Source: Prevotellamassilia timonensis
GTDB lineage: Bacteria; Bacteroidota; Bacteroidia; Bacteroidales; Bacteroidaceae
Length of the DNA: 64,000 nucleotides
Assembly (NCBI RefSeq): GCF_021531665.1
Contig: NZ_JADYUH010000005.1
Span: forward strand, 1 to 64,000
Direction of reading: 5' to 3'
Under the pieces are notes generated by a model. That model did no database searches and was not told the DNA's origin. It saw only the letters and a list, made by a program, of their open reading frames with translations. A program made the translations under genes and the position numbers. This document shows, one piece after another, positions 1-8,680 of this stretch. Position 1 is the stretch's first letter. Every line of letters starts with the position of its first letter.

Positions 1-2
1 AT

Positions 3-194
3 GCATCATTCGCATCGTTAAACGTGGCCAAGGTCATGATGAAGGAAAGGCACATGGAGTATTCCATGTCCAAATTCAAGTTGCTGATGACCAATACGTT
101 CCTGACGAAACGAATTTTTGACGTGTCCCGATACCGACCGAATCAAACTTTAATTAATCACATTTTCAAAGAACTCTTTGGCTGTGCGGCATAG
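3..194 (+). CDS. 3' end of an unidentified gene
   Basis: An open frame runs in from the window edge for 63 residues and stops at 192-194. It is basic and ends in FKELFGCAA. A second frame (2-121) is also open for 39 residues, so the coding frame is not certain. No family was recognised. It lies upstream of the accessory block on the same strand. Confidence 0.25.
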   Translation, partial: ASFASLNVAKVMMKERHMEYSMSKFKLLMTNTFLTKRIFDVSRYRPNQTLINHIFKELFGCAA

Positions 195-231
195 TCGTTA
201 GGCCATATGTTGAATTTTTAACGAACTATTG

Positions 232-648
232 ATGGGTAAAACGACAGTTAGAAATAAACTGAGAAAGACTTTTGCTGGACTTGGAGCAGAGATGAAGAAA
301 GACTCTTGTGGTCTTTACATTGTCAAATACAACTCGATTGATTATTTCCTCGAGATGGATGAGAAGGAAGGTGCTTTTTGCATCTTGCAAACCGTCATGG
401 GACTTCAAGGGGAATTGTCACAAAGCGAATTTGACATAATATTGGATGTCGTAAGAAGTTTCCACAAGGAATATAATGGCGATTGGAACGATGGGCTGTC
501 GTATGTGTATTCACCATGGTATCATATCAATGAGTCAAATGAATTCAACAGTAATAGTCTGGAAAGAATCATCAAAGATTTCATCGAAGCTTGGTCGTTT
601 GCTTGCGCAAATGCTTGCCTTATTACGGACACCTCAATCTGGAAATAA
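232..648 (+). CDS. Small YbjN-like protein
   Basis: A protein of 138 residues that I start at the ATG at 232, the second codon after a possible TTG. The N-terminal half has the alternating helix and strand pattern of YbjN/type III chaperone-like folds (a YIVKYNSIDYFLEMDE segment). It resembles in size and layout two further proteins near 14.7-15.6 kb, so the block has three such members. There is no signal peptide or membrane segment. YbjN-like folds usually act as small binding or chaperone proteins; the partner here is unknown. The gene is followed after 16 bases by the dynamin-like GTPase, suggesting cotranscription. Confidence 0.6.
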   Translation: MGKTTVRNKLRKTFAGLGAEMKKDSCGLYIVKYNSIDYFLEMDEKEGAFCILQTVMGLQGELSQSEFDIILDVVRSFHKEYNGDWNDGLSYVYSPWYHINESNEFNSNSLERIIKDFIEAWSFACANACLITDTSIWK

Positions 649-664
649 ACAAAATACGACTAAT

Positions 665-2794
665 ATGAATAAGAAGAATACAAGATTGGTATCAACTCTC
701 AACCATGCGGCAGCATTGGTTGGCGTGCGACAGAGTCAGAACGGCATGGAAACGGGACTTGGGTTGACCTTGCAACGTGACCGCTGTTTGGAGGAGGTAC
801 GGACTATTACCGATGGCCTGTTCCGGGTGGTTATCATGGGTACATTCACTTCGGGCAAGAGTACTCTTGTGAATGCCTTGTTAGGAAACTGCATCTTGCC
901 TGAGTCGGCTCTGCCAAGCACCGCCATTCTCACCTTCATCCAGTACGGCTGCGATGAGGATGACGTGGAGATTCACTACAAGGACACCGTAAATGCAGAC
1001 GGTAGTGTGACGGCAGGACGTGTGGAATATGTCAGCAAACAGGATTTTGTTGATACCTACCAATATACGAATGCCGACAATGAGGAGTTTGCACAGACAG
1101 GCAGCGTGGCACGTTTCAAGGATGTGGCATATTCCATTGTCCGTTGCTCGTTGCCGCTGATGGCTGATGGCGTGAACATAGTCGATAGTCCGGGATTGGA
1201 GGATAAGGCTGTGGCAACAGAGCTTGCCCTCGACATTGCTGCCAAGGCACAGGCTATCGTCTATCTGTGTGGCGAACGTGGTTTTGCGGAGGCTGACAGA
1301 GAATACTTTCAGGAACATTTCAAGGGTAATCCAGGCAACGTGTTCTTCGTGCTCAACAAGATAGACAACATAGCATCTGATGTGCAGCGTGAGCAGGCGA
1401 TGGAGCGGGTTCGCAATGACGTGAAAGTCTGTTTCACCAAGGCTGATAGCAGCATTGACGAGGTGCTGATGCAGAAGCGTGTGTTCGGACTGTCGGCCTT
1501 GTTGGCTATTGATGCTCGCAGAGGCATGACTTTCGACGAGGACTTGCAGCGAGATGTTGTGATAGATAAAGATAAGGCTGCATTGAAGATGCAACGCAGT
1601 CAGTTCATTCCCTTTGAGCAGGCTCTTCGGGAGTTCCTGACTACCGATGAGCGTTGCACCGCACAATATACGAAAATGTTCCGCACAATGCTCGACACTT
1701 ATAACGATGCTGTGGAAAAGGTACGTGAAGACAGGGCCATCTATGAGCGTAACGGTCAGCTCAGTGCCGAAAAGCAAGATGAATGTCTGCGTATTATCGG
1801 AGAGATTGAAACGGGGCTGAGCGCGACAGAGACCTCATTCGACAACTGCACCTTGAAACTCCAAAACACATTGGCGATGCTGATCCGCAATGCCGTGGAT
1901 AGCGTTGATAGCACCTGGGAAGTGGATTTGGAAACTTTACATGAGAAAATCCGTTTTGGCATGAGGGACTATCTCTCATTGGCGTTGAGCAATATCAATG
2001 TATTCAAGTCGAAGGAAGCCCGGGAAGAAGACATCAAGCGTCTGTTGCAACCATTCTCGGAAATCATCGCCGACCACATAGCTGGCAAGATTGACCAGTT
2101 TATGGAGAACAACCGTGCGGTGCTCGACAATGCTATCAGAGAGGCGGAGCAGTCGGTGAACACCAATCTCAACAACGTGTCGGGACTTTTCTCACAGTTA
2201 GGCAATGTGCTGACAGAAATGCCACAGATGGGCAAAGGTAAGGACCAGGACTGGCTGCAAGCCATCATTTCCTATTGTGTGGGAGATGCCAGTGCAATCG
2301 TGAAGAACTGTGCCGGAGGGCGCACGGCATGGATGGAGTTCATCCGTAAGGCTGTGTTCAACGGAGTATGGCAGTGGTTGGTCATTCAGATTGTTACAGG
2401 CGGTTGGGGCATCGTGATATGTGCCCTCATCGAATGGATGCAGATAAAGAACGGCAAGAACGAGATGGTGGACCGTATGCTCACGGAAAGCAAGAATGTT
2501 GCCCTGAAGGAAATCCACAACAAGTTGGACGACCGTCTGCACGACATGAATGTGAACATTGCCATCAAGGTGAACGAGGTGAAGGATGCCAAATGCGGTG
2601 ATGCACGCCAGAGACTGGCAGACGAACGGAACCACCTTGCTGAAATTGAGCGGAACATGCGTGACAATGCCTTCAATGCAGGACAAGAGAAGGAACGTAC
2701 AGACCACATCATCGAGGCATTGGCACAGGAAATCAGGACCTGCCATGAGGATGTATTTGGTTTGCCTTACACAGAGGCACTACAAACAGTATAA
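665..2794 (+). CDS. Dynamin-like GTPase
   Basis: A protein of 709 residues. I chose the ATG at 665 because the longer frame from 476 would overlap the preceding gene by 170 bases. GTPase motifs are intact: G1 GTFTSGKS (residues 59-66), G3 DSPG (173-176) and G4 NKID (230-233). A long helical stalk follows, with a hydrophobic paddle-like segment around residues 560-590 and a coiled-coil tail. This order fits bacterial dynamin-like proteins, which bind and remodel membranes, and some of which act in phage defence or membrane-damage response. The next gene, 13 bases downstream, encodes a small protein with two membrane segments and is a likely partner. Confidence 0.85.
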   Translation: MNKKNTRLVSTLNHAAALVGVRQSQNGMETGLGLTLQRDRCLEEVRTITDGLFRVVIMGTFTSGKSTLVNALLGNCILPESALPSTAILTFIQYGCDEDDVEIHYKDTVNADGSVTAGRVEYVSKQDFVDTYQYTNADNEEFAQTGSVARFKDVAYSIVRCSLPLMADGVNIVDSPGLEDKAVATELALDIAAKAQAIVYLCGERGFAEADREYFQEHFKGNPGNVFFVLNKIDNIASDVQREQAMERVRNDVKVCFTKADSSIDEVLMQKRVFGLSALLAIDARRGMTFDEDLQRDVVIDKDKAALKMQRSQFIPFEQALREFLTTDERCTAQYTKMFRTMLDTYNDAVEKVREDRAIYERNGQLSAEKQDECLRIIGEIETGLSATETSFDNCTLKLQNTLAMLIRNAVDSVDSTWEVDLETLHEKIRFGMRDYLSLALSNINVFKSKEAREEDIKRLLQPFSEIIADHIAGKIDQFMENNRAVLDNAIREAEQSVNTNLNNVSGLFSQLGNVLTEMPQMGKGKDQDWLQAIISYCVGDASAIVKNCAGGRTAWMEFIRKAVFNGVWQWLVIQIVTGGWGIVICALIEWMQIKNGKNEMVDRMLTESKNVALKEIHNKLDDRLHDMNVNIAIKVNEVKDAKCGDARQRLADERNHLAEIERNMRDNAFNAGQEKERTDHIIEALAQEIRTCHEDVFGLPYTEALQTV

Positions 2795-2807
2795 ATAAGG
2801 TACAGGT

Positions 2808-3326
2808 ATGGAGCTGCTTATACAATTCAACGCCCAGTGGCACGGCATAAGAGATGTCGTGCTATCTGAGGCTAAAAGACAGATGGTGGCAGGAGGAAAG
2901 GTAGATGCCCGGCAGCTTACCGCCAAGCTACACGAAGAGACTGCCAAATGGCAACGGGGCGTGTTGGCACGTGGCGTATGGTTCAAGGCTTTTAAGGAGA
3001 CAAAGCCGGAAGAAGCAGCAAGGTTTTCTATAAAAACGGACACCATGTCTATCCTTGAACCCATCAAGAACAAGAAGCCGACAAATTGTTGGGTGTATTG
3101 CCTTTTCATGGCATTGGCTTCCTTGCTTGGCTATATGCTGCATACAGAAACAGAACTGAGTGTCGTCGAGCAGGTGTTCTATCCTGTTCTGTCGTTCGTC
3201 ATCATGCAGACGCTGTATGCCCCTGTAAGAAACAGGCGCAAGGCATCTTTTGAACGCAGGGTATTGGATGACATAGACCATCAGTTGGATGATATGCGTC
3301 AAGAATTGGAACTATATGTGAAGTAA
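2808..3326 (+). CDS. Small two-helix membrane protein downstream of the dynamin-like GTPase
   Basis: A protein of 172 residues with a charged helical N-terminal half, two adjacent hydrophobic segments (about residues 95-112 and 120-138) separated by a short acidic loop, and a charged coiled-coil-like C-terminus. No family was recognised. The 13-base spacing after the dynamin-like gene suggests translational coupling. By position it could anchor or regulate the GTPase at the inner membrane; that is inference. Confidence 0.65.
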   Translation: MELLIQFNAQWHGIRDVVLSEAKRQMVAGGKVDARQLTAKLHEETAKWQRGVLARGVWFKAFKETKPEEAARFSIKTDTMSILEPIKNKKPTNCWVYCLFMALASLLGYMLHTETELSVVEQVFYPVLSFVIMQTLYAPVRNRRKASFERRVLDDIDHQLDDMRQELELYVK

Positions 3327-3404
3327 GGAGATAGAACATCCATGATTTCCCCTTCCCTTATGTTAAAAGGTTATTTCTGATTGCAGAACTTAAAAAACGA
3401 AGAT

Positions 3405-3974
3405 ATGGGATTGAATAGATTACTGAAGAAGCTTGCCCCAGGTGAGACCTTGGAGGAAGCATTATACAAGAAATTGACAGAAAAGAAACTGTCAGAAAAC
3501 CTGTATAAATCGGACGAACTGGGTGAAGGAATGGGCGTTGTCTATCAGCTCATCAATGGTTGGTGGAAGCCCCGTTACATCCTGAACCATAACATAAAGA
3601 CCGCCTTTGAGTTCATGAGTCACAGTCAGTATCTGCTGACCGTGGAAGAAGAGGATATTGAATGGAGCACCTTGAAAAAGCTGTCTGAGGACATTCAGGA
3701 GAACGCAAGAGTGCAGTTTGCCATGTACCCTACCTTCGTCGAGGGTTTCCGCAATGGTATTGCACGAGTGAGATGGCAAATCAATCCTGATGGCCGTTAT
3801 TGGATGGACGACGACGGATTTGGCATGACGAGTGACATTGAAGTGGAAATCTACGGCTATATCAATAAAGAAGGCAAAGTAGTGGGGAAGTTTCGTCTTC
3901 CAAGCGAGAAAGACAAGAATGTTGATTATCGCAAACTGGCTGAAGAGAAGGAATTGTCTAACAAGAAAGAGTAA
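3405..3974 (+). CDS. Hypothetical cytoplasmic protein
   Basis: A protein of 189 residues starting at the ATG at 3405; an earlier TTG at 3381 is possible but less likely. It has no signal peptide, membrane segment or metal-binding cluster. Aromatic-rich strands (GWWKPRYILNH, RVRWQINPDGRYWMDDDG) suggest a beta-rich fold. It ends five bases before the start of the RelA/SpoT-type gene, so the two are probably one transcript. No family was recognised and no function is proposed. Confidence 0.55.
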   Translation: MGLNRLLKKLAPGETLEEALYKKLTEKKLSENLYKSDELGEGMGVVYQLINGWWKPRYILNHNIKTAFEFMSHSQYLLTVEEEDIEWSTLKKLSEDIQENARVQFAMYPTFVEGFRNGIARVRWQINPDGRYWMDDDGFGMTSDIEVEIYGYINKEGKVVGKFRLPSEKDKNVDYRKLAEEKELSNKKE

Positions 3975-3978
3975 AAAT

Positions 3979-5853
3979 ATGCAGAGAATTGACCGTAACA
4001 CGATAGAGGCTGGTGTTGAGAGCATCTTCAAGATGTTGGCTCAACGAGTGGATGACAAGCAGATGCAGCTTGTCCGCAACGCATACGAACTGGCTGCCGA
4101 GGCACACAAGGAGCAGAAACGCAAGACGGGTGAGCCTTACATAACACATCCGATTGCTGTGGCACGTATTGTGGCCGAGGAATTGGAACTTGGAGCCAAT
4201 CCCGTGATGGCGGCATTCCTGCATGACGTGGTGGAAGATACCCAATACACTATTGAGGACATCCGCGAGCGTTTCGGGGAGGACGTGGCCTTCCTCGTAG
4301 GTGTGGTGACAAAGCAGAAAAAGGAGAAGTATGACAAGTCGAAGCAAGTGGACAACTACCGTCAGATTCTGGCATCGGTACAGTATGACGTGCGTGCCAT
4401 TTTGGTGAAGCTTGCCGACCGACTGCACAATATGCGTACTCTGGCAAGTATGCGTCCTGACAAGCAGATGAAGATTGCCGGGGAGACCGATTACTTTTAT
4501 GCCCCGCTTGCCAACCGTCTTGGGCTGTATCATGTGAAGACCGAGTTGGAAAACCTGTCGTTCCATTACCGCTGTCCTCGTGAGTATGAACAAATAGAAG
4601 GGATGTTGGATGAAATGAAATTGGCAGAGGAGAAGAACCTCGAAGGATTCGTTGCAAAGGTGAGCGAGCTGCTGGAAGACAATGGTGTCAAAGCAAGGAT
4701 AGAGCTTCGCTACCGTATGCCCTATAGCATATGGCGCAAGATGCGTTCCAAGGGATGTGGCTTCCACCATGTGGATGGCAAACACTATATCCGCATCATC
4801 TATGACGCGAAGGACCTGCAAGAGGAGAAGAAACTGAGCCTGTATATCTATGCCGTGCTTTCTGACTATTTCAAGGAGCGTCCTGGCAGTGTGGCCAACT
4901 ATATCAATGCACCCAAGGAGAACGGTTATCAGAGCTTCCATGTGAAGCTGCTCAACGACCAAGGCGGTTGGGAGGAGATTCATATCTCGTCTGAGCGTAT
5001 GGTGCGCAACTCACGTCTTGGCTGCACGGCTGAAAGAACAGAGGAGAACGTGAAGGCTTGGTTGGAGAAGTTCAAGGCTGTGCTGAAGGATGTGGCGTAT
5101 CACAGCCACGAGATGGACTATATGGACGGAGTGACGGCATCGTTCTACAATGATGACATCATGGTGTTCACGCCTCATGGCAAAGGTGTCATCTTGCCCA
5201 AGGATGCTACGGCATTGGACTTTGCCTTTGAGATTCACAGTGAGGTGGGACTCCATGCGGAGTATGCCCGCATCAATGGCAGACTTTGTTCGGTGAAGAC
5301 CGTGCTACATCGAGGTGATTGTGTGGAGATTGGGACAGACGAGAAAGCACTGCCAGAGGAAGAATGGCTGAAGTACGTACTGACCTACAAGGCAAAGCGC
5401 ACTCTCCGCAGTTATTTTGCCAACAAGGAAAAGATGCCCTACGTCCGTTGCTCATGCTGTCATCCATTGCCGGGCGACGAGGTGATAGGATTCAAAGGTG
5501 CAGAAGGAATTGTCACGCTGCATAAGCGCAACTGTCCTGATGCTATCCGCATGGCTTCAGAGCAAGGCGACTCCATCGTTGCCGTCAACTTTGAAGAGCA
5601 TGAAACATTCCTCTTCCCTGTCCGTATCTGCATCCGTGGCATCGACCGCCATCACCTGTTGAGTGATGTGGTGGCATGTATCACTGAGAAGCAGAATCTA
5701 TCCATCTCGCTGCTCAACACTGTGACCGTTGACCGCATCGTTGAGACTTCGGTTGATTTCGCAGTCCATTCGGTAAGAGAGTTGGAGAATGCCATACAGT
5801 CCATATCGGCTATCAGAAACGTGGATGAGGTTTCGAGAATTGACATTGAATAA
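3979..5853 (+). CDS. Long RelA/SpoT-family protein (HD, synthetase-like, TGS, C-terminal domains)
   Basis: A protein of 624 residues from the ATG at 3979. The HD hydrolase domain is complete: H57, H82-D83 in FLHDVVEDT, and D147 in LADRLHNMRTL. The synthetase-like domain (about 230-340) keeps PYSIWRKM, NGYQSFH and E331, but the usual D-L-x-A-I-R motif reads G-K-H-Y-I-R (267-272), with the nearest Asp displaced by one residue. A TGS domain (about 395-455), a Cys-His segment (CSCCHPLPGDE) and an ACT-like tail follow. The family makes and degrades (p)ppGpp. This copy looks hydrolase-competent and may be weak or dead as a synthetase. Its place in the accessory block suggests a second RSH rather than the housekeeping one. 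Confidence 0.85.
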   Translation: MQRIDRNTIEAGVESIFKMLAQRVDDKQMQLVRNAYELAAEAHKEQKRKTGEPYITHPIAVARIVAEELELGANPVMAAFLHDVVEDTQYTIEDIRERFGEDVAFLVGVVTKQKKEKYDKSKQVDNYRQILASVQYDVRAILVKLADRLHNMRTLASMRPDKQMKIAGETDYFYAPLANRLGLYHVKTELENLSFHYRCPREYEQIEGMLDEMKLAEEKNLEGFVAKVSELLEDNGVKARIELRYRMPYSIWRKMRSKGCGFHHVDGKHYIRIIYDAKDLQEEKKLSLYIYAVLSDYFKERPGSVANYINAPKENGYQSFHVKLLNDQGGWEEIHISSERMVRNSRLGCTAERTEENVKAWLEKFKAVLKDVAYHSHEMDYMDGVTASFYNDDIMVFTPHGKGVILPKDATALDFAFEIHSEVGLHAEYARINGRLCSVKTVLHRGDCVEIGTDEKALPEEEWLKYVLTYKAKRTLRSYFANKEKMPYVRCSCCHPLPGDEVIGFKGAEGIVTLHKRNCPDAIRMASEQGDSIVAVNFEEHETFLFPVRICIRGIDRHHLLSDVVACITEKQNLSISLLNTVTVDRIVETSVDFAVHSVRELENAIQSISAIRNVDEVSRIDIE

Positions 5854-5881
5854 ACATTAACGATAAAATAAACTCATAATT

Positions 5882-6481
5882 ATGCCTACAATTTTCAACA
5901 AACTTTTTAAGAAGCAAGAAAAGACTACATTACCTTTGGATTCTCATGTAGCACGATATGTGTTCGATTTCTCCCAAATGCCAAGTGTACCCGCATACGG
6001 GGCTCCTTGTGTTTTTGTTGAGGGAGAGGACAATCATGAGTCGTTTTATGATTGTTTCTTAAAGGAAATCAAAGACATTCCCTCGCTTACTTCTTCTGTT
6101 AGGTTAAAGACGTATGGAATTAAAGAAGGATACCTGGCTGTTTTTACTTTCCCTGAGCCAGAGGCTTCTCCTGAGGTGAAATATGGCATCTGTGTCTTTA
6201 ATATGGAAGAAGCCGAAAGGCAAAAGCATACCCCTTATGAGCCTTATGAGCACCTTCCATACTACATTCTTGCCAAGATTGTGGACGTATGGGCTATCGG
6301 TGAAATAAAACCTCATCCTAGACAGCCCAACGATTACGTTACCACTTATTACAAGACGATAGATACTCCAGATCTTCGTAAGTTTGTAGAGTGGGTAATG
6401 GACAAGGAGAATCTTTCGCAAAATGAACCCAACGAGACATATCCGGATGTAGTAGAAGAATATCTGAACGGTAGGCTGTAA
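5882..6481 (+). CDS. Hypothetical protein
   Basis: A protein of 199 residues starting at an ATG 28 bases after the RelA/SpoT-type gene. It opens with a lysine-rich helix (NKLFKKQEK), then a mixed alpha/beta region, with no signal peptide or membrane segment. A Pro/Glu-rich segment (FPEPEASPEV) lies in the middle. No family was recognised. Codon use is AT-rich like its neighbours. Confidence 0.5.
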   Translation: MPTIFNKLFKKQEKTTLPLDSHVARYVFDFSQMPSVPAYGAPCVFVEGEDNHESFYDCFLKEIKDIPSLTSSVRLKTYGIKEGYLAVFTFPEPEASPEVKYGICVFNMEEAERQKHTPYEPYEHLPYYILAKIVDVWAIGEIKPHPRQPNDYVTTYYKTIDTPDLRKFVEWVMDKENLSQNEPNETYPDVVEEYLNGRL

Positions 6482-6546
6482 TTTGCGATGACAACTATAC
6501 GGCAGTATTGATTGAAGTATAAAGAATAAAAAAAAGAAAAGATACT

Positions 6547-7728
6547 ATGAGATTGTTTGGTATTATTGCCATGACATTGTTGGTGACAATGACTGGCTGC
6601 AAGAAAGAAATGGGAACACAGTATCGCGAATACTTTGAGAATGACGATGCCGTCAGTCTCAAAGACGTAATCGAGATTTATGACAAATACGCAAGTGCAA
6701 AGAAGGACAGCACGGACTTTGACCTCTTTGCTGCCTTCTATGGAGAGGATGCGGCAGACAATGTTCTCGAATACGAGATCGTGAGTGATACGGCATTCGC
6801 CCTGCAATTGCCGGAATATGCCGCAAGCAAACATCCGTTTCTTTCCAATGCAGAGGTATTCTACAACTCTTGTCTGTTGGCTTTCAGCGTGTGGAGCAAT
6901 CACGAGCTATGGCTGAGAGGATGCGATGGTTTTGAACTTGCTGGAGAAAAAGACGTTGTTGCCGGCATCAAGGCTATTAGCGAGGATTGCATCAGGGACA
7001 AGGAACTCTGCCAGGCTGCCAAGACTTATAAGGACAGCATCGTCATTATGATGAAACGTACTCCAGAAGAATGGGGAGAAGAAGAACATTCGATGGATCT
7101 GTTGCTTGCCTTTGGCAACAAGATCGAAGCCAAGTCCTATAAGTATTTCACAGATGAGGAGAAGTTTGTCGATTCCTTGAATGCCATGACCAAGGAACTG
7201 GCAGATGCGACAAAGCCTACACTGGAACTTTACAAGAAGGTTGAAGCGGACAAAAGAGTGGAAATGATGCTGCACAGTCTGAATGACTGCTCCACTTTTG
7301 ACGAGCAATGCTCGTTGTTGCTGAATTGGGCGGACAGTCCGGAAGCAGAACTTGAAGACGAATGGATTGTGGCTGTGGCAGAGAAGCTGATGAACAGTGG
7401 AAAATACAATCCTTGTCTTAACAATATCTGGATTATCTGGCGATGTCTGTATCAATATTGCTATGGCGGAATATCCCGTGATTCCTCCATACCCAACAGC
7501 ATCTACAACAATATGCGCAAGAAATGCTATCAGACCTGCCTGAAGAGGATAGAGAAACATCCTCATGATATTTTTGCCATGAACTGTGCGGCAGCAATTG
7601 GCGGCAGGGTGAACATCAACCGCTTCGGACAGAATCTGCTTGGTAATGAAGCAGTGATAGAGAAGCACACCTACTTATCCGGTCGTGACGATAAGGAGGA
7701 TAAAGAAAGTGAAGAAGCTGAAGATTAA
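6547..7728 (+). CDS. Predicted lipoprotein
   Basis: A protein of 393 residues with a type II signal peptide: a short basic start, a hydrophobic core and a lipobox (VTMTGC, lipidated Cys18). The mature part is acidic and largely helical, with a charged tail rich in Asp, Glu and Lys. It was probably anchored on the periplasmic face or exported to the surface as many Bacteroidetes lipoproteins are. The only clue to its job is position, between cytosolic stress-type genes. No domain was recognised. Confidence 0.6.
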   Translation: MRLFGIIAMTLLVTMTGCKKEMGTQYREYFENDDAVSLKDVIEIYDKYASAKKDSTDFDLFAAFYGEDAADNVLEYEIVSDTAFALQLPEYAASKHPFLSNAEVFYNSCLLAFSVWSNHELWLRGCDGFELAGEKDVVAGIKAISEDCIRDKELCQAAKTYKDSIVIMMKRTPEEWGEEEHSMDLLLAFGNKIEAKSYKYFTDEEKFVDSLNAMTKELADATKPTLELYKKVEADKRVEMMLHSLNDCSTFDEQCSLLLNWADSPEAELEDEWIVAVAEKLMNSGKYNPCLNNIWIIWRCLYQYCYGGISRDSSIPNSIYNNMRKKCYQTCLKRIEKHPHDIFAMNCAAAIGGRVNINRFGQNLLGNEAVIEKHTYLSGRDDKEDKESEEAED

Positions 7729-7737
7729 AGAAAGATA

Positions 7738-7872
7738 ATGATTATGAGATTGGGTAAAAGAATGACAATGGTTTTGGCATTGCTCCTCTCGGTGATTGGA
7801 GCGGATGTCTGTGCACAGGAGGTGCTAAAAAGACCGTGGATAGTGGTGTTTTTGATAAAAACGTCTTTGTAG
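7738..7872 (+). pseudogene. Truncated exported protein, signal peptide plus a short tail
   Basis: An open frame of 44 codons begins nine bases after the lipoprotein gene. It encodes a convincing signal peptide (basic start, LALLLSVIGADVCAQ cleavage region) and then only about 17 residues before TAG. The most likely history is loss of the rest of an exported protein. The first operator-like box overlaps its stop codon. A genuine short secreted peptide is possible but less likely. Confidence 0.4.
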
Positions 7873-7886
7873 TGTAATTTTTACGC
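7872..7886. promoter_or_regulatory. Operator-like palindrome, box 1
   Basis: GTGTAATTTTTACGC is an interrupted palindrome (GTGTAA/TTACGC) upstream of the Nudix/winged-helix regulator gene. A near-identical box lies 55 bases downstream, about five helical turns. Regulators of this family commonly bind their own promoter, so autoregulation is inferred. Confidence 0.5.
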
Positions 7887-7926
7887 AGAACGTTTTGTTG
7901 TTTAAAGAAGTCCAATTATCTTTGCT

Positions 7927-7941
7927 GTGTGATTTTTACAC
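7927..7941. promoter_or_regulatory. Operator-like palindrome, box 2
   Basis: GTGTGATTTTTACAC lies ten bases before the start codon of the Nudix/winged-helix gene. It matches box 1 at 13 of 15 positions and is the better palindrome of the two. Its location next to the start would allow repression of transcription or early elongation. Confidence 0.5.
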
Positions 7942-7950
7942 AAAAGATTT

Positions 7951-8664
7951 ATGGATATGATAAACAAGACAGACGAAGAGTTGAAATACTGCTATAAGTA
8001 CCCCCATCCGAGTGTGACGACGGACTGTGTTATCTTTGGGTTTGACGGTACAAAACTGAGAGTACTTTTGGTGCAGCGAGGCATCGAACCTTTCAAAGGG
8101 CGATGGGCTTTCCCTGGTGGATTTATGAAGATGGACGAGAGTGCTGAGGAGGGTGCGCTGCGTGAGTTGCAGGAAGAGACAGGTCTGGATGGTGCCTACA
8201 TCCGGCAGTTCCATGCCTTCACAGCTCCTCTGCGTGACCCTCGTGAGCGTGTCATCACCATAGCCTACTATGCCTTGGTGAGAATGCAGGAGGTAAAAGG
8301 TGGTGATGATGCTGCTGATGCACGTTGGTTTGCCTTGGACGAAGTGCCCCAGTTGGCGTTCGACCACGACCAGATACTCCGCAAGGCTGAACAGGCATTG
8401 CGTCAGCAGATACATTTTGAACCCGTTGGCTTTGAGCTGTTGCCAGAAGTGTTCACCATCAAGGAACTGCAGAATCTCTATGAGGCAATACTTGACGTGC
8501 GTTTCGACCGCCGCAACTTCTACAACAAAATGAAGCGCATCGGAATGCTGGATCAGATGGACGAGACAGTAAACCCAACGCAGAAGAAAGAGGCCTTCCT
8601 CTTCCGTTTCAACAAAGCGAAATATGAGGAGTTGAAGCAGAAGGGATTTAGATTGGAGTTTTAA
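7951..8664 (+). CDS. Nudix hydrolase fused to a winged-helix domain (NrtR-like)
   Basis: A protein of 237 residues. The N-terminal Nudix domain has a complete box (residues 57-79: GGFMKMDE, then RELQEETGL), so the metal-binding glutamates are present. The C-terminal third (about 160-237) has the winged-helix features of NrtR-type regulators, including FTIKELQNLYEAIL and a basic RRNFYNKMKR segment. Family members sense ADP-ribose, sugars or related ligands and regulate NAD or sugar metabolism. The intact box leaves hydrolysis possible. Two palindromes upstream suggest autoregulation. The neighbouring macro-like gene is consistent with an ADP-ribose ligand, but the ligand is not shown by sequence. 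Confidence 0.85.
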   Translation: MDMINKTDEELKYCYKYPHPSVTTDCVIFGFDGTKLRVLLVQRGIEPFKGRWAFPGGFMKMDESAEEGALRELQEETGLDGAYIRQFHAFTAPLRDPRERVITIAYYALVRMQEVKGGDDAADARWFALDEVPQLAFDHDQILRKAEQALRQQIHFEPVGFELLPEVFTIKELQNLYEAILDVRFDRRNFYNKMKRIGMLDQMDETVNPTQKKEAFLFRFNKAKYEELKQKGFRLEF

Positions 8665-8680
8665 ATTATAATAGGAATTT

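Noticed and set aside
476-664. Extended start of the dynamin-like gene
   Set aside because: It overlaps the YbjN-like gene, and the added residues lack similarity to dynamin N-termini. The ATG at 665 gives a clean start.
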